DNA of 64,000 bases. Source: Desulfopila sp. IMCC35006 (GTDB lineage: Bacteria > Desulfobacterota > Desulfobulbia > Desulfobulbales > Desulfocapsaceae). The stretch is taken from contig NZ_SWCM01000001.1 of assembly GCF_005116645.1 (NCBI RefSeq), positions 186,001 through 250,000 of the forward strand, given 5' to 3'. A program made the translations under genes and the position numbers. The stretch's first letter is position 1; the number at the start of each line of letters is the position of its first letter. Below the pieces are notes generated by a model. The model did no database searches and was not told where the DNA came from. It was given only the letters and a program-made list of their open reading frames with translations. Positions 55,664 through 64,000 of the stretch are shown one piece after another.

Positions 55664-56694
55664 TACGTCTCCAAATTTACGATGTTCTGTTCAACGAAAT
55701 TGCTGGTGGCAAGACTTTCCAGAATATCCTTATTGATATTTCCCCGAGCCATTTTGGCAGCTTCAAGAATGGCATTTTTAATCGCGTGCGAACTGGACTT
55801 GCCATGACATATTATGCCTATACCATCAATACCAAGAAGTGGTGCCCCGCCATATTCCGCATAATCGACACGCTTTTTAAAAGATTTAAAGGCATTCCTT
55901 GCCAGCAGATAACCAATTTTAGCCCACATCGATTTGCAGATTTCATCACGCAGCATCTGCATGGCAGCCTCGGCAAGGCCCTCACTGACTTTCAGACAGA
56001 CGTTGCCGACAAAACCGTCACAGACGATAACATCGACTTCGCCCTGAAAAACGTCACGGCCTTCGACATTGCCGATGAAATTCAGAGAGCTGTTTTCTAA
56101 AAGAGGATAGGTCTCTTTTATAAGGCTGTTACCCTTGCCGGTTTCCTCGCCAATCGACAAAAGGCCCACTCGGGGATTTTCCACGCCGGTAATACGGGAA
56201 AACGCCGAGGCCATTATGCCGAATTGAAAGAGATGCTGTGGCCGGCAATCAACATTTGCCCCTATATCCATCAGCACGACTGGTTTTTTAAGGGTCGGAA
56301 AAATCGACGCGATACCGGGGCGAGAAATCCCCTCCAATCGACCAAGTTTGCGGGAAGCTGCGGCTAACGTTGCGCCAGAATTACCAGCGCTTACGGCAGC
56401 ATCAGCCTCTTTTCGGCGCACAAGATCGAAAGCAACCAGTATCGAGGCGTCTTTTTTCTTTCGAATCGCATCAACAGGATGTTCATTCATATCAATCACT
56501 TGCGATGAATGAACGATATTGATCAGCTTCGCTGTTTTGCTATCAGGAGCCAGAGTCTCGAGGTGTTTACTTAATATCCTCTCGTCTCCTACCAGAGTTA
56601 CACGCAAATCCGTCTTTCTGACGGCAAGCAGAGCCCCGGCAATCAACTCCTCTGAGCCATAGTCTCCCCCCATGGCGTCCAGGGCTATTTGCAC
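55663..56694 (-). CDS. plsX: Phosphate acyltransferase PlsX
   Basis: 343 residues. IALDAMGGDYG and the LMDIGANVDCRP and GFVGNVCLKVSEG motifs identify PlsX, which converts acyl-ACP to acyl-phosphate for phospholipid synthesis. GTG 56694 has AGGAG 6 nt upstream. It follows rpmF, the standard order. Confidence 0.96.
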   Translation of the reverse strand: MQIALDAMGGDYGSEELIAGALLAVRKTDLRVTLVGDERILSKHLETLAPDSKTAKLINIVHSSQVIDMNEHPVDAIRKKKDASILVAFDLVRRKEADAAVSAGNSGATLAAASRKLGRLEGISRPGIASIFPTLKKPVVLMDIGANVDCRPQHLFQFGIMASAFSRITGVENPRVGLLSIGEETGKGNSLIKETYPLLENSSLNFIGNVEGRDVFQGEVDVIVCDGFVGNVCLKVSEGLAEAAMQMLRDEICKSMWAKIGYLLARNAFKSFKKRVDYAEYGGAPLLGIDGIGIICHGKSSSHAIKNAILEAAKMARGNINKDILESLATSNFVEQNIVNLET

Positions 56695-56703
56695 ACTACT
56701 CTC

Positions 56704-56892
56704 CTATTCTACTGCAGTATCGAGTGAGTAAACAGTTCTCCCTTTATACTTGCCGCAACTGCCGCACAGACGATGCGGCTGCTTAGGCTCACCACAGTCT
56801 GCACAGAGGGAAAGCCCCGGTGCGGTCAAAAAATCATGGGACCGTCTTTTGCGGGTACGGGAATGGGAGTGTCTTCTTTTTGGTAAAGCCAT
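56704..56892 (-). CDS. rpmF: Ribosomal protein bL32
   Basis: 62 residues: MALPKRRHSHSRTRKRRSHD followed by a zinc ribbon of four Cys (CADCG...CGSCG). A large-subunit ribosomal protein. GGAGG is 5 nt before the ATG. Encoded between yceD and plsX as in most bacteria. Confidence 0.97.
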   Translation of the reverse strand: MALPKRRHSHSRTRKRRSHDFLTAPGLSLCADCGEPKQPHRLCGSCGKYKGRTVYSLDTAVE

Positions 56893-56938
56893 TGTATCCT
56901 CCGAATCAGGTATGTTTCATACCGTTTTATTAATTTTA

Positions 56939-57454
56939 TCAATCATTGGTGAGTTTTTGTAGAATAGCAAACGTCGACCCCACTTTATTAGAAGTACAAC
57001 GACAAGCCTCACTATTCAGCACAACCCCACATCCTGCGCAGATACCTTTACAATCTTCACTACAGAGCGTCTTCAGCGGGAAAGCCAGGTAGGCCTGCTC
57101 CCGCAGAAGCTCATCTACATCAATTTCCGGTTCCTTGAGATAAAGAGTAACGGTATCTTCGTCACTACACTCAGTCTCACGTAATTCAGTGACCTGTTCT
57201 TCCCTGGTTGTAGCAAGATATTCAAACTCACAAGACACTGCTTCTTTGACCTGTTCACGACACCTGTCACAGACAGACAGGCGCTGTCCCTCCAGCGTCC
57301 CTTTCAGCTCTACTGTCTCGCTGTCTCGCCTGGAAACACGGATACGAGCGGTAGCGTTGAGGAGAGATACCTCATTTCCTGAGGGGAACCAGCTCGTGTC
57401 GCGTATCGTAAAGAGATGAGATTTGCCGGTGATTTCTTCAAAAAGCAGTATCAT
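56939..57454 (-). CDS. yceD: YceD family (DUF177) protein
   Basis: About 171 residues. CDRCREQVKEAV...YLA and the C-terminal Cys-rich EDCKGICAGCGVVLNSEACRC match the DUF177/YceD family encoded before rpmF, which is linked to 23S rRNA accumulation. ATG 57454 is used; GTG 57463 is a longer option and neither has a strong ribosome site. It heads the fab operon. Confidence 0.85.
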   Translation of the reverse strand: MILLFEEITGKSHLFTIRDTSWFPSGNEVSLLNATARIRVSRRDSETVELKGTLEGQRLSVCDRCREQVKEAVSCEFEYLATTREEQVTELRETECSDEDTVTLYLKEPEIDVDELLREQAYLAFPLKTLCSEDCKGICAGCGVVLNSEACRCTSNKVGSTFAILQKLTND

Positions 57455-57739
57455 AAAAAACACGTTCTCGATCTGTCGTGAATCGAAAAATAAAAGAAAG
57501 GAAAAATAATCAATTTATTACGGATTGGAAAGGAAAAAACATCACAGCAAAGAAAATCAATCCACCGAAAGTGAAATAATCATGGAATATCAGACCATTG
57601 ATACCACTAAAGCACCTTAAAAAAAATATTCAGCCGAGGCAGCTGTACCGTACATCTTATTTTCTTGTTTTTTTGTGCAGGGTACAATCTGACGAATACA
57701 ATAAGTATCCCGGATCGTTGCTCGTTTTCCTCTCAGGGG

Positions 57740-58189
57740 CTAGAGCACATGAACCAGGCGCTCAGAATTTTTTTCCAATCGCAACGACACTCTTTTCAGC
57801 AACCATTTCAATAACTTGATTGCAAGAGCAGGATCATCGCCAACCAACTTCTCGAACGATTCATGGGACAGGGCAAGCAACTCGGAATCTTTCACCGCAT
57901 TCAAGGTGGCGCCGCGACTGCTGCCACTAAGCAATCCCTTCTCACCAACAGGAGCGCCGGGGTCAAGCAGGGCAATAACTTGGGTCCTTTCCCCGAAACC
58001 CGTTTTATTTTGCACAGCCACCCTTCCAGACACAAGAAAATAAAGACACTCAGCAGGGTCTCCCTTCTTAAATAACTCGCTGCCGGCTCCAAAGGATACT
58101 TTCTCCATGACCGTCAGCAGGGTCTCTGTCTCGGCTTTTTCAAGAAACTTGAAGCAGCACTCCTGCAACGCAGCACTATATTCAATCAT
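57740..58189 (-). CDS. Cyclic nucleotide-binding domain protein
   Basis: 149 residues. A single cNMP-binding domain: FKKGDPAECLYFLVSGRVAV, then the phosphate-binding cassette region PVGEKGLLSGSSRGATLNAV. There is no helix-turn-helix, so it is not a CRP-type regulator; it may be a sensor subunit. It starts 8 bp after mlaC and likely belongs to that operon. Confidence 0.82.
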   Translation of the reverse strand: MIEYSAALQECCFKFLEKAETETLLTVMEKVSFGAGSELFKKGDPAECLYFLVSGRVAVQNKTGFGERTQVIALLDPGAPVGEKGLLSGSSRGATLNAVKDSELLALSHESFEKLVGDDPALAIKLLKWLLKRVSLRLEKNSERLVHVL

Positions 58190-58197
58190 AAGCTGGC

Positions 58198-58806
58198 CTA
58201 ACGCGCCCCAACGAGAAAAGAACGGTTTTTTTCCTGCAGCACCTTGACGAGTCCTTCATATTTCTGCGTGCGCAGTATGGATTTAAACTGCTCCTGATAG
58301 TTTCTAACCAGGCTGACCCCTTCAATGTTGATGTCGTAAACCATCCACCCGGAGTCAGTTTTTTTCATGATATAATACACGGGAATTTTTGCATTGCCGT
58401 TCTGAATAAGCGTCGTCACCTGCGCCCGGTCCTCTTTCACTATTTCGCCAACGAACTCAATAGTCTGCCCCGAATAGCCTTCGAGCTTACCAATATATAC
58501 ATTTTCCAGCAATTTGGTCATAAGGGTCGTAAAATTATCTTTTTCCTTGTCATCAATCTGCCGCCAGGTCGGTCCCAGCACGCGCTGCGACATCTCTCTA
58601 AAATCAAAGCCACGCTTGATAAGTGACATGATCTTTTCCCGTCGCTCGACCTTGTGCTCATCGCCCTTCAATTTCTGATCTCCCAACACGGCCATCAAAT
58701 CGCCGAGAACAGGCTTAAGCGCTACAGTAGGGCTCGTCTCTGCCGCCCAAACCATGCCAACGGACAAACCACACAGAACAATAGACAGTAAAAGTATCTT
58801 TTTCAT
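58198..58806 (-). CDS. mlaC: MlaC-like phospholipid-binding periplasmic protein
   Basis: About 202 residues. A signal peptide (KKILLLSIVLCGLSVGMVWA) precedes the Ttg2D/MlaC domain (FREMSQRVLGPTWRQI...DKEKDNFTTLM). It shuttles phospholipids between outer membrane complex and MlaFEDB in the periplasm. ATG 58806 is used; the longer frame has no support. Confidence 0.92.
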   Translation of the reverse strand: MKKILLLSIVLCGLSVGMVWAAETSPTVALKPVLGDLMAVLGDQKLKGDEHKVERREKIMSLIKRGFDFREMSQRVLGPTWRQIDDKEKDNFTTLMTKLLENVYIGKLEGYSGQTIEFVGEIVKEDRAQVTTLIQNGNAKIPVYYIMKKTDSGWMVYDINIEGVSLVRNYQEQFKSILRTQKYEGLVKVLQEKNRSFLVGAR

Positions 58807-58864
58807 TTTATATCTCAGCAACTCAAAATTTTTTATAGGAGGTGGAAAACATTCTCTGTAATTA

Positions 58865-59323
58865 TTAATTTGACTTCACGCTGCCAAAAGCGAATTTACT
58901 GATAAGCGATTCTATATCCACGGATGACTCGGTATCAACGATCATTTCCCCAGGCTGAAAAACATCTTCATCGCCCCCCAGGCCGAGCTGAATATATTTA
59001 TCACCGATGATCCCCTGCGACTTAACAGAAGCCATCGAATCCTTTGGCACCTTGACACTGTTATCTATCTGCAGGGACAAAATCGCATAAGCGTCTTCAC
59101 CAAGTGATACAGCGCTGACTTCCCCCACAACGACACCGGCTATCTGCACCGAAGCGCCCTTTTTCACTCCGGCGACATTATTAAATTGGGCTTTCAGAGT
59201 ATATGTCTTGCCGGCGGTCAAAAAAGGAACCTCGCCCAACTGCAGAGCGAGATAACCAAAGGCGGCAAAGCCAATGAGTATAAACAGACCGACAACCATC
59301 TCTAAAGTATTATTTTTCGTCAT
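58865..59323 (-). CDS. mlaD: MlaD-like MCE-domain lipid transport protein
   Basis: About 152 residues. One membrane anchor (MVVGLFILIGFAAFGYLAL) precedes the MCE domain (FNNVAGVKKGASVQIAGVVVG...IIGDKYIQL). MlaD hexamers form the lipid channel of the ABC transporter. It lies 43 bp after mlaF. Confidence 0.94.
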   Translation of the reverse strand: MTKNNTLEMVVGLFILIGFAAFGYLALQLGEVPFLTAGKTYTLKAQFNNVAGVKKGASVQIAGVVVGEVSAVSLGEDAYAILSLQIDNSVKVPKDSMASVKSQGIIGDKYIQLGLGGDEDVFQPGEMIVDTESSVDIESLISKFAFGSVKSN

Positions 59324-59366
59324 TGAAAGTCTCACAAAAGCTTATGTTTTGAGATAAACGCCATCA

Positions 59367-60146
59367 TTATTCCACCAGGTGACTCTGATAGATGTCTCCC
59401 ATCGTTGTACGCACGAATTCCTGGATATACTCCTTCTCAGACCACTGGATTTTCTCAGGGCTGTCAAAAACATCCATCTTCCCATTGTTCAATATGATAA
59501 CCTGATCGGCCAGATTAAATATTTTCGGAACATCATGGCTGACGATCACCGAAGTAAAGCCAAATTCAGCCTGAGTCCTGGCAAAGAGATGATATATATC
59601 ATGACTCATGACCGGGTCGAGGCCGGTGGTCGGCTCATCATACAGCATGATCGACGGCTTGAGCTGCATGGCGCGGGCCAGGCCAACTCTTTTTTTCATA
59701 CCGCCACTCAGTTGCGCCGGATATTTTTCTTCGTGCCCGGTAAGCTCGAACTGAGCGAGCGTCGCGGCGACCTGCTCCCCGATCTGCGTTTCACTTTTAT
59801 CGGTCAGCTCTCTCAGCGGCAAAGCAACATTTTCAAAGACGCTCAGTGAATCGAAAAGTGCCGATCCCTGAAACAACACGCCGAATTGGGTACGGAGCTG
59901 CTCAAGCTCTGTCCCTCTGGCCCAGGTAACATTTTTATCATGGACAAAAATTTCCCCGGAATCAACCTGCATAAGTCCTAAAACAAGCTTCAGGGTAACG
60001 CTCTTTCCCTGACCACTTCCGCCGACAATGACCGTCGTTTTTCCGGCCGGAATTGAGAAATTCACCCCGTCGAGGACGTACTGTACACCGCCATCTCTTT
60101 TGGCAAAACTTTTTACCACATTTTTAAATTCAATAGCAGCTTTCAT
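59367..60146 (-). CDS. mlaF: MlaF-like ABC ATPase
   Basis: 259 residues. Walker A GGSGQGKSVTL, signature SGGMKKRVGLARAM and Walker B IMLYDEPTTGLDP are complete. It powers phospholipid transport through MlaE-MlaD. It follows mlaE by 120 bp. Confidence 0.95.
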   Translation of the reverse strand: MKAAIEFKNVVKSFAKRDGGVQYVLDGVNFSIPAGKTTVIVGGSGQGKSVTLKLVLGLMQVDSGEIFVHDKNVTWARGTELEQLRTQFGVLFQGSALFDSLSVFENVALPLRELTDKSETQIGEQVAATLAQFELTGHEEKYPAQLSGGMKKRVGLARAMQLKPSIMLYDEPTTGLDPVMSHDIYHLFARTQAEFGFTSVIVSHDVPKIFNLADQVIILNNGKMDVFDSPEKIQWSEKEYIQEFVRTTMGDIYQSHLVE

Positions 60147-60266
60147 TTTAGTGCCTTACTCCAGAAAGTCCAAAAAACAAACATAACAAAGAGCAGATGT
60201 AGCATTCATACCTTAAGATACCACGAGGGCACTTGTCCCGGTATAGTCCCATTCCACTTCCCGGCG

Positions 60267-61058
60267 TTAGAGGAGCACCGCTGTCAGCAGATAATCGAAG
60301 ACGAGAACGGAGATAGAGGAATATACCACAGCCTGAGTGGTAACCCGGCTGACACTTTCGGCCCCGAAGCCTGCGCCGCGTATTTCCCGGACAAAAAATC
60401 CCCGTCCTGAGCAGATCCAGACAACCAGCAAGCCAAAAACAAAGGATTTAATAATGCCCACCTTGAGATCATGATTGGTAACACTGGTCGTCATGCCTTC
60501 AATAAAACTCCCCGGGCTGACGCCCATCATTTTAACCCCAGCCAGGTAGCCGCCACCAATGCCGACCACATCAAAAACCGCCGTCAACAGGGGCATAGCA
60601 ACAAGCATGGCAAGAAACTTCGGCGTAATAAAATATCGAAAAGGATCAATGGCCATGCAGTCCAAAGCATCAATCTGCTCGGAAATCCGCATTATGCCAA
60701 TCTCAGCACACATGGCGGAACCGGCACGCCCGGCTACCATCAGAGCCGTCAGCACGGGCCCGAGCTCCAAAATGAGAGTCAGGGAGACAGCCGAGCCAAG
60801 CATCCCGTCTGCGCCAAATTTATTCAGCGAATAGTAGCCTTGAAGTCCCAGAACCATCCCGGTGGATAAGGCAGTAAAAAAAATCACCACCAAAGACCCC
60901 GCGCCGATAAAGTGAACCTGACGTAACAGCTCAATGAACCTGAATGGCCGCCTGAATGCTCCTCGGATCGATTTCAGAAAAAAAATCGCCATCTTCCCGA
61001 GATCGGTCAGTACATAAAGTCCGGTATCGCCGAGCCGTACGAGTGAATTACTTTTCAT
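60267..61058 (-). CDS. mlaE: MlaE-like ABC permease
   Basis: 263 residues with six or so helices. It matches the MlaE/YrbE permease family (ELGPVLTALMVAGRAGSAMCAEIG and EQIDALDCMAIDPFRYFITPK). It heads the mlaE-F-D-C order; mlaB and mlaA are not seen. The long structured gap upstream separates it from yejE. Confidence 0.95.
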   Translation of the reverse strand: MKSNSLVRLGDTGLYVLTDLGKMAIFFLKSIRGAFRRPFRFIELLRQVHFIGAGSLVVIFFTALSTGMVLGLQGYYSLNKFGADGMLGSAVSLTLILELGPVLTALMVAGRAGSAMCAEIGIMRISEQIDALDCMAIDPFRYFITPKFLAMLVAMPLLTAVFDVVGIGGGYLAGVKMMGVSPGSFIEGMTTSVTNHDLKVGIIKSFVFGLLVVWICSGRGFFVREIRGAGFGAESVSRVTTQAVVYSSISVLVFDYLLTAVLL

Positions 61059-61529
61059 GAACTTTGCGTCCCTGATTATTCGAGGGGGATAAGTGCCTTG
61101 ATCGTATATTCGAGATATTGATGCTCAAGGTACGCCCTTTTGTGTATTTTTTTTTGATGAAAGAATTTACTGAACAAGCCACTCACCCCGCAGAAACATT
61201 TTGCGGGTACTCTTTTTAGTACTCGCTTGACGGGTATTCTTTTCAATGCCCCTTGAACCAAGGGTGTCCGTCACAATTCCCCTTGGTCCCTTGCACCAAA
61301 TCTCTAATCCCGCCCAGAAGCATTGCGGGATAAGTTCCTTCACGAAATAATTACCTGGTAAAAAACACCAGGTAATTATTTCTAAGTCACTAAAACACAT
61401 CGGGCCGTAAGATATAAACAGACTGACAAGAAGTCAATGTCTAGAAAATAAGGCAAATCAATCCAGCCCCGTCAGACCCTGAGACAGAAACCATGCAATC
61501 CCACCATAATTTCCGGGAGAGTGTGGACC
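61059..61529. other. Intergenic region, 471 bp, rich in hairpins
   Basis: Between yejE and mlaE, both leftward. On the minus strand it holds the 97-nt element copy B and then further pairings: ACCAAGGG/CCCTTGGT, GTACT/AGTAC, and CCCGC/GCGGG around AAAATGTTTCT. It has no supported gene. Confidence 0.6.
61298..61394 (-). repeat. 97-nt structured element, copy B (yejE-mlaE gap)
   Basis: It has the same layout and length as the copy at 33475-33571. Stem 1 is GAAATAATTACCTGGT paired with ACCAGGTAATTATTTC, the loop is GTTTTTT, then GTGAAGGAACTT and stem 2 ATCCCGC/GCGGGAT with an ATTAGAGATTT tail. The three stem-1 differences from copy A are all paired substitutions. Confidence 0.85.
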
Positions 61530-62585
61530 TCAGCTTTTTCTGGGATCGTATGTTTCCCGCAAGGCTTCACCGATAAAAATAAGCAAGATCAACATCCCAA
61601 CAAGAACCGTAAATGCTGATAAGGAAAGCCACCACGCCTCGATATTGGCTTTTCCCTGGGCGAGCAGTTCCCCAAGACTGGGCGTGGAGGGCGGGACGCC
61701 AAGGCCGAGAAAGTCAAGGCTGGTCAAGGCCAGTATCGCCGCTGAGACCCGAAACGGAAGAAAGGTGATGACCGGCGTTAAACCATTGGGCAGGAGATGT
61801 CGCCACATAATAGTCACGTTTTTTACGCCCAGGGCCCTTGCCGCATTCACGTATTCAAGATTTCTGCCCCGCAGAAATTCTGCCCGGACATAATCGGACA
61901 AACCCATCCAGCTGAAAAGAGACAGCAAAATAAGCAGCAGCAGAATAGACGGTTGAAATATGGAGGCAAAAATTATCAGCAGATATAATTCCGGCATAGC
62001 GCCCCATATTTCTATGAATCGCTGCATCAAGAGATCTATCCGGCCGCCGAAGTAGCCCTGGATTGCCCCGGCGAAAATACCCACCAGGGTCCCGGTAAAG
62101 GTAAGCGCCAGGCCAAAGAGGATGCTCACCCGGAAACCGTAGATAATTCTGGCCAGGACGTCTCTGCCCCGGTCATCCGTACCAAGAAAATTGGCCATGG
62201 ATGGAGGTGAGGGAACCGGACCGACAATCTCCTGATTGATAGTATTGTAACTGTTTTTATTGAGAGGAAAGAGCACGAAATTGCCCGGTTCCTGTAATTT
62301 TTTGCGAATAAACGGATCTCGATAATCAGTTTCCGTCTCAAAGTCGCCACCAAAAGTTACCTCCGGATACGACACGAAAATTGGAAAGTAAAATTTTCCG
62401 TCATATTTAACCAACAACGGCGAGTCATTGCTGATCACCTCGGCCAGTAAACTCATGCCAAACAATACGGCGAACAATACAAGACTGTAATATCCACGCC
62501 GGTTGCGTTTAAACCGTTGCCAGGTTCTGGCCCTGCGCTTTGCCAAGGCCTGTTTCAGTTGCCCCTCCGGATGTGCCCTATTCAT
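61530..62585 (-). CDS. yejE: Oligopeptide ABC permease YejE-like
   Basis: 351 residues. The N-terminal cytoplasmic segment RTWQRFKRNRRGYYSLVLF and long periplasmic loop with NFLGTDDRGRDVLARIIYGFR, then the binding-protein-dependent permease domain with EYVNAARALGVKN, match YejE. It imports peptides with YejA, B and F. It overlaps yejB by 8 bp. Confidence 0.92.
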   Translation of the reverse strand: MNRAHPEGQLKQALAKRRARTWQRFKRNRRGYYSLVLFAVLFGMSLLAEVISNDSPLLVKYDGKFYFPIFVSYPEVTFGGDFETETDYRDPFIRKKLQEPGNFVLFPLNKNSYNTINQEIVGPVPSPPSMANFLGTDDRGRDVLARIIYGFRVSILFGLALTFTGTLVGIFAGAIQGYFGGRIDLLMQRFIEIWGAMPELYLLIIFASIFQPSILLLLILLSLFSWMGLSDYVRAEFLRGRNLEYVNAARALGVKNVTIMWRHLLPNGLTPVITFLPFRVSAAILALTSLDFLGLGVPPSTPSLGELLAQGKANIEAWWLSLSAFTVLVGMLILLIFIGEALRETYDPRKS

Positions 62586-63633
62586 CTAATCCCTCAAAAC
62601 TGATACGGGGATCAACCAGCACATAACTCAGATCGGACAGCAAGCGGGAGATTAATCCAATCAGGGTGAAAAAATAAAGGGTGCCCAGGACTACCGGATA
62701 GTCTCGATTGACAACCGATTCATAGGCAAGCAGTCCCATGCCGTTTAATGAAAAAATAGTTTCAATGAGCAGACTGCCGGTAAAAAAAGACGCAACAAAA
62801 TAACCGGGAAAACCGGTTATGATAGGAATGATCCCGTTTCTAAAGACATGCTTGTACAACACCTGATTCTCGGAAAGGCCCTTGGCCCGGGCAGTCAGTA
62901 CATATTGTTTTCGAATCTCTTCCAGAAATGAGTTTTTAGTCAGCATGGTCATCACCGCCAGACTGCCGATAGCGGTTGCAGTAATTGGCAGCACCATATG
63001 CCAGAGATAATCAAGTACCTTCATGCCAAGACTCAATTCATGCCAGTTATCTGAAACCAGCCCCCGAAGCGGAAAGATAGACCAGAAACTGCCGCCGCCA
63101 AACAGGACAATCAACAAAACCCCCAGCACAAATCCGGGGATGGCGTAGCCGACAAGAATGACCGAAGAACTGATTATATCAAAGCGCGAGCCGTCGCTTA
63201 CCGCCTTTTTAATTCCCAGCGGCACGCAGACCCCGTAGACAATCAAAAAACCCCATAGTCCAAGGGACATGGAGACGGGCATCCGGGACACGACCAGTTC
63301 AGCGACGCTTTGATGGTAGTAATAGGACGTACCAAAATCGAAAACCAGATAACTCCTCATCATTTTGACAAAACGTGTCACCGGCGGCTGATCGAATCCA
63401 TAGAGTTTTTTCAGGCGGGTAATTTTCTCATCATCAAGCCCCGAATTGCCGCGATAGAGATTCGTGGAACCGGCTCGCACCTCCCCACTTCCGCCACTGA
63501 TGCCCTCAATCTCACCGATCATTTTCTCTACCGGCCCCCCCGGAACAAACTGAGTAATGGTGAAGGTGATCACCATTACTCCGAACAGGGTCGGTATCAT
63601 CAGCAGGATTCTTTTCAGGATATATACGATCAT
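62578..63633 (-). CDS. yejB: Oligopeptide ABC permease YejB-like
   Basis: 351 residues. MIVYILKRILLMIPTLFGVM, TITQFVPGGPVEKM and the permease loop YVLTARAKGLSENQVLYKHVFRNG are typical of YejB/OppB-type permeases. The insert with the EIEG-GGSGEVRAGS segment is also typical of YejB. The cognate binding protein gene yejA probably lies beyond the right edge. A 172-bp element lies 47 bp upstream. Confidence 0.92.
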   Translation of the reverse strand: MIVYILKRILLMIPTLFGVMVITFTITQFVPGGPVEKMIGEIEGISGGSGEVRAGSTNLYRGNSGLDDEKITRLKKLYGFDQPPVTRFVKMMRSYLVFDFGTSYYYHQSVAELVVSRMPVSMSLGLWGFLIVYGVCVPLGIKKAVSDGSRFDIISSSVILVGYAIPGFVLGVLLIVLFGGGSFWSIFPLRGLVSDNWHELSLGMKVLDYLWHMVLPITATAIGSLAVMTMLTKNSFLEEIRKQYVLTARAKGLSENQVLYKHVFRNGIIPIITGFPGYFVASFFTGSLLIETIFSLNGMGLLAYESVVNRDYPVVLGTLYFFTLIGLISRLLSDLSYVLVDPRISFEGLDE

Positions 63634-63680
63634 GTTATTCTCACAGGGACTTCTGCCTCAAGTCATATGACTTCCAACAA

Positions 63681-63852
63681 TGTGATTACCACTAAAGTTC
63701 GGCTATATGGGGATATGATGTGCCCTTTGCAAGGGACGCGATAAACCTATCCCTGGGGGCTTGACCGCAGCCATCCAGGCTGCGGAACACCCGTGCAAAG
63801 GGCATCTCATATCCCTCTGGATCTTCTAAGCTGAGATTTAGTGGTAATCACA
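63681..63852. repeat. 172-bp palindromic element, copy 2 (MITE-like)
   Basis: It has the same ends (TGTGATTACC/GGTAATCACA) and length as the copy at 37333-37504. It is flanked by TCCAACAA(T): left copy at 63673-63681, right copy at 63853-63861, an 8-9 bp target duplication. Here the shorter B arm is on the left and the longer A arm on the right, but the core (ACGCGATAAACC...AACA) keeps the same plus-strand orientation as copy 1. Confidence 0.88.
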
Positions 63853-64000
63853 TCCAACAATAAGAAAAAATAATACAAATAGACAGCATAAAAGAAGAAT
63901 ATTTCTTGTCTTTTATCAACCTTTATGTCTTTTTAGGAAAAGACTGTCAGAAAAATGCACAAGCTCCCCGGGGGAATTGCCCGGCATTATCATTTTCCCT
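63853..64000. other. Right edge, no supported gene
   Basis: The right copy of the target duplication comes first, then AT-rich DNA with a small hairpin (GTCTTTT/AAAAGAC). Any leftward upstream gene, for example yejA, must stop within the last roughly 80 bases; two minus-strand frames are open there, so a 3' gene end is possible but not provable. Confidence 0.3.

Noticed and set aside
37333-63852. CRISPR or tandem repeat interpretation of the repeated sequences
   Set aside because: Only two copies of each, 26-28 kb apart, with no spacer array; they are dispersed elements.
1-64000. tRNA, rRNA or tmRNA genes
   Set aside because: No conserved tRNA TPsiC-loop pattern with matching acceptor stem or rRNA segment was found while reading the intergenic regions.

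Overview
This 64 kb window looks like the chromosome of an anaerobic Desulfobacterota bacterium, most likely a Desulfobulbales-type sulfate or sulfur metaboliser. This is inferred from gene content: a class I hydroxylamine reductase with a companion ferredoxin, an EFR1-type flavodoxin/ferredoxin, a PxxKW Cys-rich protein, an EtfA with a fused ferredoxin domain, MglA/MglB-like GTPase genes, and the Mla and Yej operons. No rRNA, tRNA, CRISPR array, prophage or complete insertion sequence was found. Most genes are ordinary housekeeping genes; the unusual material is mostly between genes.

Layout. 1-6.1 kb: the 3' end of an MFS pump, a Tat-type aldo/keto reductase, a nucleotide-transporter-like MFS protein, an RluA-type pseudouridine synthase and a small redox group (flavin reductase, SlyD-like protein, EFR1 ferredoxin). 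6.3-19.9 kb: copper/silver handling, with a 47-residue ORF, CopA, a large hybrid histidine kinase, a CusCBA-type efflux operon with a His/Met-rich periplasmic protein, a Cys-rich exported protein and CopZ. 20-25 kb: an STN-domain protein, a SUI1-type factor, a methyltransferase, and hcp plus a ferredoxin gene behind matching FNR/HcpR-like operators. 25-29.5 kb: chemoreceptor, YkgJ protein, glutaredoxin-like protein and a CaCA exchanger. 29.5-37.3 kb: leuA behind a leucine attenuator, divergent ilvBN, psd, rsmD, coaD and a Rieske/cytochrome b pair. 37.6-41.3 kb: an operon with MglB-like, MglA-like and a very acidic 886-residue repeat protein. 41.8-46.7 kb: tatD, yggS, PxxKW protein, pilC, ihfA and a ParB-like protein. 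46.7-57.5 kb (minus strand): yceD-rpmF-plsX-fabH-acyl-CoA dehydrogenase-etfB-etfA-fabG-acpP-fabF-rpiB-nrdR-ribD, a fatty acid operon with an acyl-CoA dehydrogenase/ETF set inside it. 57.7-61.1 kb: mlaEFDC and a cyclic-nucleotide-binding protein. 61.5-63.6 kb: yejE and yejB.

The main non-coding discoveries are four. (1) A 97-nt element occurs twice (33475-33571 plus strand, 61298-61394 minus strand), both times between co-oriented genes. Its 16-bp hairpin differs by three fully compensatory base-pair changes. (2) A 172-bp near-palindrome occurs twice (37333-37504 and 63681-63852) with MITE-like ends and an 8-9 bp target duplication at the second copy; its outer arms are swapped relative to its core. 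(3) A complete leucine attenuator precedes leuA: promoter, leader peptide with a run of Leu codons, antiterminator segment and intrinsic terminator. (4) TTGAC-N4-ATCAA operators precede both hcp and the ferredoxin gene.
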